Shown here one piece after another: positions 1-5,643 of a stretch of DNA of 5,643 nt (position 1 is its first letter; each line of letters begins with the position of its first letter). Under the pieces are notes generated by a model. It searched no databases and was not told the origin of the DNA. It saw only the letters and a list, made by a program, of their open reading frames with translations. Source of the DNA: Microbacteriaceae bacterium (GTDB lineage: Bacteria; Actinomycetota; Actinomycetes; Actinomycetales; Microbacteriaceae); NCBI GenBank assembly GCA_026785785.1, contig JAJAZI010000029.1, positions 1 through 5,643 of the forward strand. Direction: 5' to 3'. The position numbers and the translations under genes are program-made.

Positions 1-197
1 CCACCAACATCGACAACGGAATCCTCCTCTGCCGCCGACACCACCTCCTCCTCCACGACAACCACTGGGAAATCATCAACATCAACAACAGCTACTGGCT
101 CCAACCACCCACATCGGTCGACCCCACCCAAACCCTCATCCTGCTCCCCAGCAGAACACCCACCATCGCCACCATCACCAGAAAAAATGCGAGCTGA
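1..197 (+). CDS. HNH endonuclease, C-terminal part (DUF222/13E12-repeat type), 5' truncated by the window
   Basis: Reading from base 3 gives 64 codons to a TGA at 195-197; the start lies outside the window. The first residues, TNIDNGILLCRRHHLLLHDN, are the second half of an HNH nuclease fold: the N-D-N segment followed by C-R-R-H-H, where the histidine pair contributes to metal binding and catalysis in the family. After it come a W-E-I strand, a Y-W-L-x-P-P segment and a D-P-T-Q-T stretch, an arrangement I recognise from actinobacterial DUF222 proteins that end in an HNH domain. Such genes are multi-copy in many Microbacteriaceae and mycobacteria; their biological role is poorly known, and they may be mobile or selfish nucleases. 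The N-terminal DUF222 part is not visible, so that assignment is inference. The DNA is markedly C-rich and G-poor on this strand, unlike the genes to the right. The gene is convergent with the lipoprotein gene. Confidence 0.8.
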   Translation, partial: TNIDNGILLCRRHHLLLHDNHWEIININNSYWLQPPTSVDPTQTLILLPSRTPTIATITRKNAS

Positions 198-380
198 CGA
201 TGAACACCCAACCGGAAACGACACGCCCGAGCGATCGATGCTCAGTGCGGGACGCAGCAGGACGCGCCAGATTGCGACGCCGGAGGCACGTGAAGGCGGG
301 CGTCAACAGCGATAGGGGGTCAGGCCGTCAGGTCCTCTCGCCAGTTCCCCGAACGCGATGGCACGTCTGGGTGCGCCAAA
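198..380. other. Convergent intergenic region, no gene seen
   Basis: This gap separates the stop of the HNH gene from the stop of the minus-strand lipoprotein gene. The G-poor composition of the HNH gene ends here and balanced high-GC sequence resumes. A 6-base inverted repeat (GACGCC at 276-281, GGCGTC at 299-304) and a bulged hairpin at 359-378 just past the lipoprotein stop are possible terminator elements. Neither has a T-tract on either strand, so a factor-independent terminator cannot be supported. Short reading frames here have no recognisable product. Confidence 0.5.
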
Positions 381-1019
381 TCAGCCCAGCGCCGACCTCA
401 CCGAGTCGGTCAGCATCTGCGCGTCGTCGGCGGTGCCGAAGTACTCGGACGACGCGACGATCCAGTGCTTGTCGGTAAAGATCTGGACGGTCCCGACCCC
501 GCCGGCCGACGTGAATCCCGCACCCGAAGCGCGCAGCTCCGCGAGCGAGGTGCTCGACGGCTGGGCGACCCCGATGACGATCCTCGAGCCATCCGTCGCC
601 TGCACCCACGTGCACGCCACTCCACCGTTCGCCACCGCTGTCGCGGCGAGAGAGCCCGGCGCGGGCGCTTCCTCGACGAGGCCGAAGTTCGGGTTGAACT
701 CGTACATCGTCTCGAGAGACACCAGGTCGACGCAGCCCGCCGTGATGGGAACCCCCGGCCCGCCGGGAGCCGCACTGGCCGATGGTGACGTCGCGGGCTC
801 GGGGGATGCTGAAGCCGACACGGACGGCGACGGAGACGCGCTCGACCCCGCGGACGCACCCGGCGACGCACCCGGCGACGGAGTCGGCGAATCATCGGCC
901 GAGCACCCGGCAAGGCCAAGCGCCAGCATGCCCACGCCGACAACCGTCAACGCGAACCGGGAGACAACGACACCGGGCTTCAGTGGCAAACCGCCGACCT
1001 TTCTTCTGCAACTCTTCAT
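381..1019 (-). CDS. Putative secreted lipoprotein with Ser/Pro/Ala linker and small C-terminal domain of unknown function
   Basis: With the ATG at 1019 the protein has 212 residues. Residues 1-39 form a lipoprotein signal: basic residues (K2, R5, R6, K7), a hydrophobic stretch from about 23 to 37, and the lipobox L-A-G-C with the acylated cysteine at 39. This predicts export, processing by signal peptidase II and anchoring to the outer face of the membrane. Residues 40-89 are a low-complexity Ser/Pro/Ala/Gly linker, expected to be a flexible tether. Residues 90-212 form a small domain with two cysteines (C96, C136) that could make a disulfide, a Y-E-F-N-P-N-F-G segment at 106-113, and a likely beta-rich core. 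It loosely resembles small actinobacterial lipoproteins of the DUF3558 kind, but I cannot assign a family or function. The start is uncertain: an upstream ATG at 1085 would add 22 residues but lies on the argS -10 box, while a TTG at 989 follows AGAAGAAAGG (1007-998) at good spacing and still leaves a full signal peptide. The gene is divergent from argS. Confidence 0.8.
   Translation of the reverse strand: MKSCRRKVGGLPLKPGVVVSRFALTVVGVGMLALGLAGCSADDSPTPSPGASPGASAGSSASPSPSVSASASPEPATSPSASAAPGGPGVPITAGCVDLVSLETMYEFNPNFGLVEEAPAPGSLAATAVANGGVACTWVQATDGSRIVIGVAQPSSTSLAELRASGAGFTSAGGVGTVQIFTDKHWIVASSEYFGTADDAQMLTDSVRSALG
853..888 (-). repeat. 12-base tandem repeat inside the lipoprotein linker
   Basis: The unit GACGCACCCGGC (plus strand) occurs twice exactly, at 853-864 and 865-876, and a third copy at 877-888 matches at 9 of 12 positions. 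On the coding (minus) strand it gives the repeated tetrapeptide S-P-G-A in the lipoprotein tether. As the unit is a multiple of three, copy-number change would alter tether length without a frameshift. Confidence 0.85.
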
Positions 1020-1076
1020 GTCATCTTCACGCACAAGTCGGCCAGCTCTGAGCAGGGGCGCGCGGAGCAGTCGCGA

Positions 1077-1082
1077 TAGAAT
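1077..1082 (+). promoter_or_regulatory. Probable -10 box of the argS promoter, leaderless transcript
   Basis: TAGAAT matches the actinobacterial housekeeping -10 consensus (TAnnnT). Eight bases (1083-1090) separate it from the GTG start codon at 1091, so transcription would be expected to begin at or within a base or two of the start codon. No Shine-Dalgarno sequence precedes the GTG, which fits a leaderless mRNA. No convincing TTGACA-like -35 box is visible around 1052-1060; actinobacterial promoters often lack one. Confidence 0.6.
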
Positions 1083-1090
1083 CATCGATC

Positions 1091-2758
1091 GTGACCCCCG
1101 CTGAACTTTCCGCCCTGCTTCTGACGTCCGCCACCGAGTTGCTGGAGCGCCGTGCCGGGCCGGATGCTCCCGTGATCACGGTCTCGGATATCTCGCTTGA
1201 ACGTCCGAAGAACCGGGACCACGGCGACTGGTCGTCGAACATCGCGATGAAGCTCGCGAAGGCCGTCGGCAGCTCGCCCCGCGACCTCGCGGCCGAATTC
1301 GCCGAGGGCTTCCGCCTCATCGACGGCCTCGAGACCGTTGAAATCGCCGGACCCGGCTTCATCAACTTCACCCTGGATGCCGCCGCGGCCGGTTCCCTCG
1401 CCAAGCGGATCGTCGAACTTGGCGACAAATACGGCCACACTGACGCCCTCGCCGGCCAGACCATCAACCTCGAGTTCGTCTCCGCGAACCCCACCGGACC
1501 GCTTCACATCGGACACACCCGCTGGGCGGCACTGGGCGACTCGATCGCCCGTGTTCTCACGGCATCCGGCGCGAAGGTCGCCACCGAGTTCTACATCAAC
1601 GACGCCGGCGCGCAGATGGACAACTTCGGTGCCTCGATCCTCGCGGCCGCCCGGGGGCTGCCGGCGCCCGAGAACGGGTATCCGGGCGCCTACATCGCCG
1701 AGCACGCCGCCAAGGTGCTCGACGTGCAGCCCGACCTGCTCGACCTTCCTGACGACGAGGCTCTCGCCGACGCCCGCGAGCTCGGCTACCAGCTTCAGCT
1801 CGGCGAGATTCGTGCGTCGCTTGAGCGCTTCAATGTGCACTTCGACGTCTGGTTCAGCGAGCGCACCCTGCACGCCGTCGACCCCGCCACCGGGCGCAGC
1901 CCCATCGACGACTCCATCGACCGGCTGCGCGCCCAAGGCCACGTCTTCGACGACGACGACGCGGTCTGGGTGCGCACCACCGACTTCGGCGACGACAAGG
2001 ATCGCGTCATCCGCCGTGGCAACGGCATCTTCACCTACTTCGCCGCGGATGCCGCCTACTACCTGAGCAAGTCCGACCGCGGTTACGCACACAAGATCTA
2101 CCTGCTCGGCGCCGACCACCACGGATACGTTCACCGACTCAAGGCCCTCGCCGGTGCCGCCGGCGACGACCCCGAGCGTGACATCGAGGTGCTCATCGGC
2201 CAGCTCGTCAGCATCAATGGCGCGCGCCTCTCGAAGCGCGCCGGCAACATCATCGAGCTCAACGACCTGCAGGCCTGGTTGGGGACGGATGCGCTGCGCT
2301 ACTCGCTCGGACGCTATCCCGCCGACTCGCCGCTGACCCTCGACCCCGAGTTGCTCCGCAAGCGCACCAACGACAACCCCGTCTTCTACGTGCAGTACGC
2401 CCACGCCCGCACCTTCTCGGTCGCGCGCAACGCGGCCGACTCCGGGGTCGACCGCAGCGTGTTCGACGCCTCGCTTCTCACCCACGAGACCGAGAGCGCG
2501 CTGCTCGGCCTGCTCGCGGAACTGCCCCGCATCGTCGCCCAAGCGGCCGAACTGCGCGAACCGCACCGCATCGCGCGGTACTGCGAGGAGCTCGCCGGCG
2601 CCTACCACCGCTGGTACGACAACTGCCGCGTCACCCCGCTCGGCGAAGAGCCCGTCGGTGACATTCACCGCACCCGGCTCTGGCTGAGCGACGCGACCGG
2701 AACGGTACTCCGCAACGGCCTCGCGATGCTCGGTGTGAGCGCCCCGGATCGGATGTAA
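1091..2758 (+). CDS. argS: Arginyl-tRNA synthetase (class I)
   Basis: This cytoplasmic enzyme charges tRNA-Arg with arginine using ATP; the family is known for needing bound tRNA to activate the amino acid. The 555-residue length is normal for bacterial ArgRS. Domain order: an N-terminal Add1-type tRNA-recognition domain (about 1-95, ending in the I-A-G-P-G-F-I-N-F segment at 85-93); the Rossmann catalytic domain with signature F-V-S-A-N-P-T-G-P-L-H-I-G-H at 129-142; the E-F-Y-I-N-D-A-G segment at 166-173; the second class I signature as L-S-K-R-A-G-N at 380-386, with Leu where many relatives have Met; and the all-helical DALR anticodon-binding domain, starting near D400-A-L-R and including N-P-V-F-Y-V-Q-Y-A-H-A-R at 429-440. 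The GTG start gives the family-typical M-T-P-A-E-L-S-A N-terminus and fits a leaderless transcript. It is followed after only 3 bases by the DUF2993 gene and is probably cotranscribed with it. Confidence 0.98.
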   Translation: MTPAELSALLLTSATELLERRAGPDAPVITVSDISLERPKNRDHGDWSSNIAMKLAKAVGSSPRDLAAEFAEGFRLIDGLETVEIAGPGFINFTLDAAAAGSLAKRIVELGDKYGHTDALAGQTINLEFVSANPTGPLHIGHTRWAALGDSIARVLTASGAKVATEFYINDAGAQMDNFGASILAAARGLPAPENGYPGAYIAEHAAKVLDVQPDLLDLPDDEALADARELGYQLQLGEIRASLERFNVHFDVWFSERTLHAVDPATGRSPIDDSIDRLRAQGHVFDDDDAVWVRTTDFGDDKDRVIRRGNGIFTYFAADAAYYLSKSDRGYAHKIYLLGADHHGYVHRLKALAGAAGDDPERDIEVLIGQLVSINGARLSKRAGNIIELNDLQAWLGTDALRYSLGRYPADSPLTLDPELLRKRTNDNPVFYVQYAHARTFSVARNAADSGVDRSVFDASLLTHETESALLGLLAELPRIVAQAAELREPHRIARYCEELAGAYHRWYDNCRVTPLGEEPVGDIHRTRLWLSDATGTVLRNGLAMLGVSAPDRM

Positions 2759-2761
2759 CGG

Positions 2762-3700
2762 GTGTCGTCGACGCCGCCGGCTGGGCCCTCCGCGCCCGAC
2801 GGCGCGGATTCCGGCGACACGCCCTACGGCGCAGGCGACACCGTGCCCCTCAACGACACCCAATCGATGCGCGACACCGTGCCGTTCCAGCCGATCGGGA
2901 GCACCGCATCCCCACAAGACGCCGCGCCGGCCTCCACCGCCACACGGCGCCGCCCCCTTGTCGCGGTCCTCGTCGCCGGCATCGTCCTTCTGCTGATCGC
3001 CGTGCTCCTCGTGATCGCCGACAACGCCGTGCGAACTGTCGTGCGCGATGCGATCGCGAGCGAACTCGGCACCGCACTCCCGATCGAGCGCGGCAGCGAC
3101 GTCGCGGTCGAGGTCGGCGGCTTCTCGATGCTCGCCCAGCTCGCCGCGGGCCGCCTCGAACGCGTCGAGGTGTCCGCCGACGCCGTCGACTTCGGCCAGA
3201 TCTCCGGCGCCGCCGAGGCCGTCGCCACCGGGGTGCCGCTCGACCGCTCCCAGCCCGCGGATTCGGTGAAGATCGACCTTTACATCACCGAGGACGAGCT
3301 GGCGAACCTGGCCGACAACCTGAGTGGCATCCCGCTCGACACCATCTCGATCGACGGCGATGAGATCCTCGTCGAGACCGACGTGAGGGTGTTCGGCATC
3401 CCGATCCCGATCTCGATCGGCATCGCCCCCGGCGCTGCCGACGGCCAGCTGACCTTCGAGCCGAACAGCCTCAGTGTGAGCCAGGCGACCGTGACCGCCG
3501 AGCAGCTGCGCCGCGTGCTCGGCCCGGTCGCGGTCGAGGTGCTCCAGACCCGCTCGTTCTGCATCGCCGAGTTCCTGCCGGAGGCCTTCATTCTGGAGTC
3601 TGCCGCCATCCGGCGTAATGAATTGGTCGTCCAGCTCGCCGCGGACTCCGCGATTCTCAGCGAAGAGGCTCTCCAAGAAGTGGGCGCCTGCCCCGCCTGA
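2762..3700 (+). CDS. Single-pass membrane protein with extracytoplasmic DUF2993 (LmeA-like) domain
   Basis: The protein has 312 residues. Residues 1-61 are a hydrophilic, probably disordered tail rich in Pro, Ala, Ser, Thr and Asp. An R-R-R anchor at 62-64 precedes one hydrophobic segment at about 65-86, predicting the tail in the cytoplasm and the rest outside. Residues 87-312 look like DUF2993: an amphipathic helix after the membrane (N-A-V-R-T-V-V-R-D), alternating strands, the F-S-M-L-A-Q-L-A-A-G segment at 121-130, and F-G-I-P-I-P-I at 211-217 followed by G-Q-L-T-F-E-P. C267 and C310, near the end, may form a disulfide. The family includes mycobacterial LmeA, a cell-envelope lipid-binding protein needed for lipomannan elongation; the same role here is only inference, so no symbol is given. 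The GTG start lies 3 bases after the argS stop with a weak ribosome site, suggesting translational coupling. An unrelated-looking cytoplasmic tail carries a repeated D-T-V-P motif. Confidence 0.85.
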   Translation: MSSTPPAGPSAPDGADSGDTPYGAGDTVPLNDTQSMRDTVPFQPIGSTASPQDAAPASTATRRRPLVAVLVAGIVLLLIAVLLVIADNAVRTVVRDAIASELGTALPIERGSDVAVEVGGFSMLAQLAAGRLERVEVSADAVDFGQISGAAEAVATGVPLDRSQPADSVKIDLYITEDELANLADNLSGIPLDTISIDGDEILVETDVRVFGIPIPISIGIAPGAADGQLTFEPNSLSVSQATVTAEQLRRVLGPVAVEVLQTRSFCIAEFLPEAFILESAAIRRNELVVQLAADSAILSEEALQEVGACPA

Positions 3701-3723
3701 ACTCCTCCCAGCCACCCATTCGG

Positions 3724-3729
3724 TAGAAT
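3724..3729 (+). promoter_or_regulatory. Candidate -10 box for lysA
   Basis: TAGAAT, identical to the box before argS, lies 24 bases after the upstream stop codon. Transcription would begin near 3736, giving a leader of about 55 bases that includes the ribosome site. No clear -35 element is visible (3701-3706 reads ACTCCT). The box would let lysA and hom be expressed apart from argS, although read-through from argS remains possible since no terminator is visible in the gap. Confidence 0.45.
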
Positions 3730-3780
3730 TCACACGGCCCGTAGCTGCTCCGGGTTCGATCCCACACCCACTTCACTCGC

Positions 3781-3784
3781 GAGG
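3781..3784 (+). promoter_or_regulatory. Shine-Dalgarno site of lysA
   Basis: GAGG sits six bases before the TTG at 3791. Together with the family-typical N-terminus encoded from that codon, it supports TTG as the true start over later in-frame Met codons at residues 23 and 27. Confidence 0.7.
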
Positions 3785-3790
3785 CACCCC

Positions 3791-5293
3791 TTGGCCGACA
3801 ACCCGCTTGCCCCGTCCTGGCTCGCCGAGCCCGACGACGCGAACGAGTTGACGCCGATGGTCTGGTCAATGGGAGCGCGCCGTGCGGCATCCGGCGCCAT
3901 CGAGGTCGCCGGAGTTGCCGCGACCGACCTTGCTGCCCGGTTCGGCACTCCTCTCTATGTGTGCGACGAGGCCGACGTTCGCGCACGCGCCGAGCGGGTG
4001 CGCGCCGCCTTCGACCGCGAGTTCGCCCGCATCGGCTCGAGCGCGAAGGTCTACTACGCCGGCAAGGCGTTCCTGTCGACCGAGGTCGCCCGCTGGGTCA
4101 CCGAGGCCGGGCTCAACATCGACGTCGCGAGCGGCGGCGAGTTCGCCGTCGCCATTGCCGCGGGAGTGGATGCTGCCCGGCTCGGCTTCCACGGCAACAA
4201 CAAGTCCCTCGCCGAAATCGACCGCGCCGTCGCGGCCGGCGTTGGCGTCATCATCGTCGACAGCGTCATCGAGATCGAGCGGATCGCGGCTGCCGCCGCC
4301 CGCCACGACACCGTGCAGGCGGTGCGACTGCGGGTGAACAGCGGCGTGCACGCGCACACGCACGAGTACCTTGCCACGGCGCGCGAGGACCAGAAGTTCG
4401 GGATCACCCTCGCTGACGCGCCGAGCGCGGTCGCGGTCATCCGATCGCATGCGGGCCTGAGCTTCCTCGGCCTGCACTCGCACATCGGGTCGCAGATCTT
4501 CGAGTCCGACGGCTTCGCCGAGGCGGCCCGCCGGCTGCTCGCGCTGCACGCCGAGCTCCTCGCTGGCGGCGATGTGCCTGAGCTCAACCTCGGCGGCGGC
4601 TTCGGCATCGCGTACACGAGCGTCGACGAGGCAATGCCGATCGATCAGATCGCGGCGACCTTCGCCGGAATCGTTGCGGGTGAGTGCGCCCGCCTCGGCA
4701 TCGCTGTTCCCGTCGTCGCGATCGAGCCGGGCCGGGCGATCGTCGGCCCGTCGACATTCACCCTGTATGAGGTCGGCACCATCAAGGACGTGCTCGTCGA
4801 CGGCTCGGCTGTGCGCAAGTACGTCAGCATCGACGGCGGGATGAGCGACAACGCCCGCACCTCCCTCTACGGAGCCGACTACGCGGTGCGGATCGCGAAC
4901 CGGATCTCGGATGCCACGCCCGCGCTCGTGCGCGTCGTCGGCAAGCACTGCGAGAGCGGCGACATCGTCGTGAACGCCGACTATCTCCCCAGCGACGTCG
5001 CCCTGGGTGACCTGCTCGCCGTTCCCGCCACCGGCGCCTACTGCTGGTCGCTCTCGAGCAACTACAACTACCTCGGCCGCCCCGCCGTCGTCGCCGTGCG
5101 CGACGGCCGAGCCCGCGTGATCGTGCGCGGCGAGACCGAGGCCGACCTGCTGTCCCGCGATGCCGGCCTCGACGAGCGTCCCGCTGCGACGCCAGCCGGT
5201 ACCAACGAGTTTTCCGGCGATGCCGGCGCCGACGATGCCCGCATCGACACAGCCCCCGCCCATCCGAACACCGCAACGAATGGAGTCGAATGA
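3791..5293 (+). CDS. lysA: Diaminopimelate decarboxylase, with an extra acidic C-terminal tail
   Basis: This PLP-dependent cytoplasmic enzyme converts meso-diaminopimelate to L-lysine and CO2, the last step of lysine synthesis. The 500-residue protein has the fold-type III alanine-racemase-like barrel followed by a beta domain. Visible landmarks: the PLP lysine K92 in Y-Y-A-G-K-A-F; H-S-H-I-G-S-Q at 229-235; the glycine loop G-G-G-F-G at 268-272; E-P-G-R at 312-315, which binds phosphate and substrate; D-G-G-M-S-D-N at 348-354; the catalytic cysteine C387 in G-K-H-C-E-S-G-D, contributed across the dimer; and Y417 in T-G-A-Y-C. Conserved sequence ends near residue 458 (E-A-D-L-L-S-R-D). The remaining 40 or so residues are Ala/Asp/Pro/Thr-rich and look disordered, an extension I do not expect in the family. 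The start is TTG, chosen from the GAGG site and the N-P-L-A-P-S-W-L beginning. The stop overlaps the hom start. Confidence 0.97.
   Translation: MADNPLAPSWLAEPDDANELTPMVWSMGARRAASGAIEVAGVAATDLAARFGTPLYVCDEADVRARAERVRAAFDREFARIGSSAKVYYAGKAFLSTEVARWVTEAGLNIDVASGGEFAVAIAAGVDAARLGFHGNNKSLAEIDRAVAAGVGVIIVDSVIEIERIAAAAARHDTVQAVRLRVNSGVHAHTHEYLATAREDQKFGITLADAPSAVAVIRSHAGLSFLGLHSHIGSQIFESDGFAEAARRLLALHAELLAGGDVPELNLGGGFGIAYTSVDEAMPIDQIAATFAGIVAGECARLGIAVPVVAIEPGRAIVGPSTFTLYEVGTIKDVLVDGSAVRKYVSIDGGMSDNARTSLYGADYAVRIANRISDATPALVRVVGKHCESGDIVVNADYLPSDVALGDLLAVPATGAYCWSLSSNYNYLGRPAVVAVRDGRARVIVRGETEADLLSRDAGLDERPAATPAGTNEFSGDAGADDARIDTAPAHPNTATNGVE
5157..5227 (+). repeat. Pair of 11-base direct repeats in the lysA tail
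   Basis: GCGATGCCGGC occurs at 5157-5167 and again at 5217-5227, exactly 60 bases (20 codons) apart and in the same frame. Each encodes D-A-G followed shortly by Asp (D-A-G-L-D-E and D-A-G-A-D-D). Similarity continues weakly for about 15 further bases. The pair may be the remains of a 60-base duplication that lengthened the LysA tail, or chance in a biased sequence. Confidence 0.5.
5282..5285 (+). promoter_or_regulatory. Shine-Dalgarno site of hom inside the lysA end
   Basis: GGAG lies four bases before the ATG at 5290, within the last codons of lysA. With the ATGA overlap it points to coupled translation of hom after lysA. Confidence 0.6.
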
Positions 5294-5643
5294 TCGAGTA
5301 CCGCAACCTCCGGGTCGCGCTCCTGGGCGCAGGATCGGTCGGTGCCCAAGTGGTGTCGCTGCTCCTCCAGCACGGCGACGAGCTCGCCCAGCGCTCCGGC
5401 GCCGGCCTCGAACTTGTGGGGGGCGCGGTGCGTGACATCGACGCCCCGCGTTCGGCCGAGATTCCGAAGCACCTGCTCACGACCGACGCCGAGGGGCTCA
5501 TCGTTGGCGCGGACATCGTGATCGAGCTCATCGGGGGGCTCGAGCCCGCCCGCAGCTACATCCTGCAGGCGCTCAACTCCGGAGCCGACGTCATCACCGC
5601 CAACAAGGCGCTGCTCGCGACGCACGGACCGGAGCTGTTCGAC
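5290..5643 (+). CDS. hom: Homoserine dehydrogenase, N-terminal part, cut by the window end
   Basis: The visible 118 codons cover the nucleotide-binding domain. The enzyme reduces L-aspartate-4-semialdehyde to L-homoserine with NAD(P)H, the branch point toward threonine and methionine. The dinucleotide-binding glycine motif G-A-G-S-V-G is at residues 13-18 after a hydrophobic strand (V-A-L-L). E-L-I-G-G-L-E-P-A at 79-87 and T-A-N-K-A-L-L-A at 103-110 are strong homoserine dehydrogenase signatures; the lysine of the latter (K106) lies near cofactor and substrate in the family. The substrate-binding domain and any C-terminal ACT regulatory domain lie beyond the edge, so feedback control cannot be judged. 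The ATG start overlaps the lysA stop (ATGA), indicating one operon. In related actinobacteria thrC and thrB usually follow, which is expectation, not observation. Confidence 0.97.
   Translation, partial: MIEYRNLRVALLGAGSVGAQVVSLLLQHGDELAQRSGAGLELVGGAVRDIDAPRSAEIPKHLLTTDAEGLIVGADIVIELIGGLEPARSYILQALNSGADVITANKALLATHGPELFD

Noticed and set aside
1..197. HNH tail as a boundary of a mobile element
   Set aside because: No inverted repeats, integrase, transposase or target duplication is visible; only the gene's C-terminal end is in the window.
359..378. Bulged hairpin just past the lipoprotein stop as a terminator
   Set aside because: Only 4 plus 2 base pairs around a bulge and no T-tract on either strand; chance in GC-rich DNA is as likely.
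358..1104. 248-codon plus-strand frame opposite the lipoprotein gene
   Set aside because: The minus strand shows a signal peptide with lipobox, a tether and a folded domain; the plus frame shows none and runs into argS.
1082..3733. 883-codon open frame on the minus strand
   Set aside because: It lies codon-in-register opposite argS and the DUF2993 gene, which have unmistakable products; its Arg/Gly/Val/Asp/His-rich translation has no recognisable domain and it spans two genes and the gap between them.
3750..3766. tRNA T-arm-like sequence GGGTTCGATCCC before lysA
   Set aside because: The flanks do not form the T stem beyond a few pairs, and no acceptor, D or anticodon arm can be built in the 90-base gap.
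3701..3790. Lysine riboswitch or attenuator before lysA
   Set aside because: The gap is far too short for a lysine riboswitch and shows no leader peptide with lysine codons or terminator hairpin.
3866..5263. 465-codon open frame on the minus strand
   Set aside because: It is the antisense shadow of lysA, open for the same codon-use reason, with no domain-like features.

Overview
The window looks like chromosomal DNA from a high-GC actinobacterium, most likely a member of the Microbacteriaceae. The support is the gene order argS, a DUF2993 membrane protein, lysA and hom; a LysA N-terminus and an ArgRS signature loop (LSKRAGN) of the kind I associate with that family; a DUF222/13E12-type HNH endonuclease tail; and near-absence of the codons TTA, CTA and TCA. 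The family assignment rests on recalled sequence patterns, not on a search.

Layout from left to right. Bases 1-197 hold the last 64 codons of an HNH endonuclease, in unusually C-rich, G-poor DNA. A convergent intergenic gap of 183 bases follows. Bases 381-1019 on the minus strand encode a secreted lipoprotein with a Ser/Pro/Ala linker and a small C-terminal domain of unknown function. A 71-base divergent region then carries a clear -10 box for argS, placed so that the argS mRNA probably begins at its GTG start codon (leaderless). From there everything reads to the right: argS (1091-2758); a single-pass membrane protein with an extracytoplasmic DUF2993/LmeA-like domain (2762-3700, 3 bases after argS); a 90-base gap with a second TAGAAT box and a Shine-Dalgarno site; lysA (3791-5293, TTG start); and the first 118 codons of hom (5290 to the window edge), which overlaps the lysA stop by ATGA.

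Functionally, lysA and hom are two branches of aspartate-family amino acid synthesis: meso-diaminopimelate to lysine, and aspartate semialdehyde to homoserine. They sit downstream of arginyl-tRNA synthetase, a common actinobacterial arrangement, and thrC and thrB would be expected beyond the right edge. The DUF2993 protein is coupled to argS by position, but its role in this species cannot be read from the sequence.

I found no RNA gene, CRISPR array, insertion sequence or clear new defence or mobile system. The points worth a second look are modest: probable leaderless argS, the uncertain start and unknown domain of the lipoprotein, a non-conserved-looking acidic tail on LysA, a repeated DTVP motif in the cytoplasmic tail of the DUF2993 protein, the skewed composition of the HNH gene, and enrichment of the word GGATGC.
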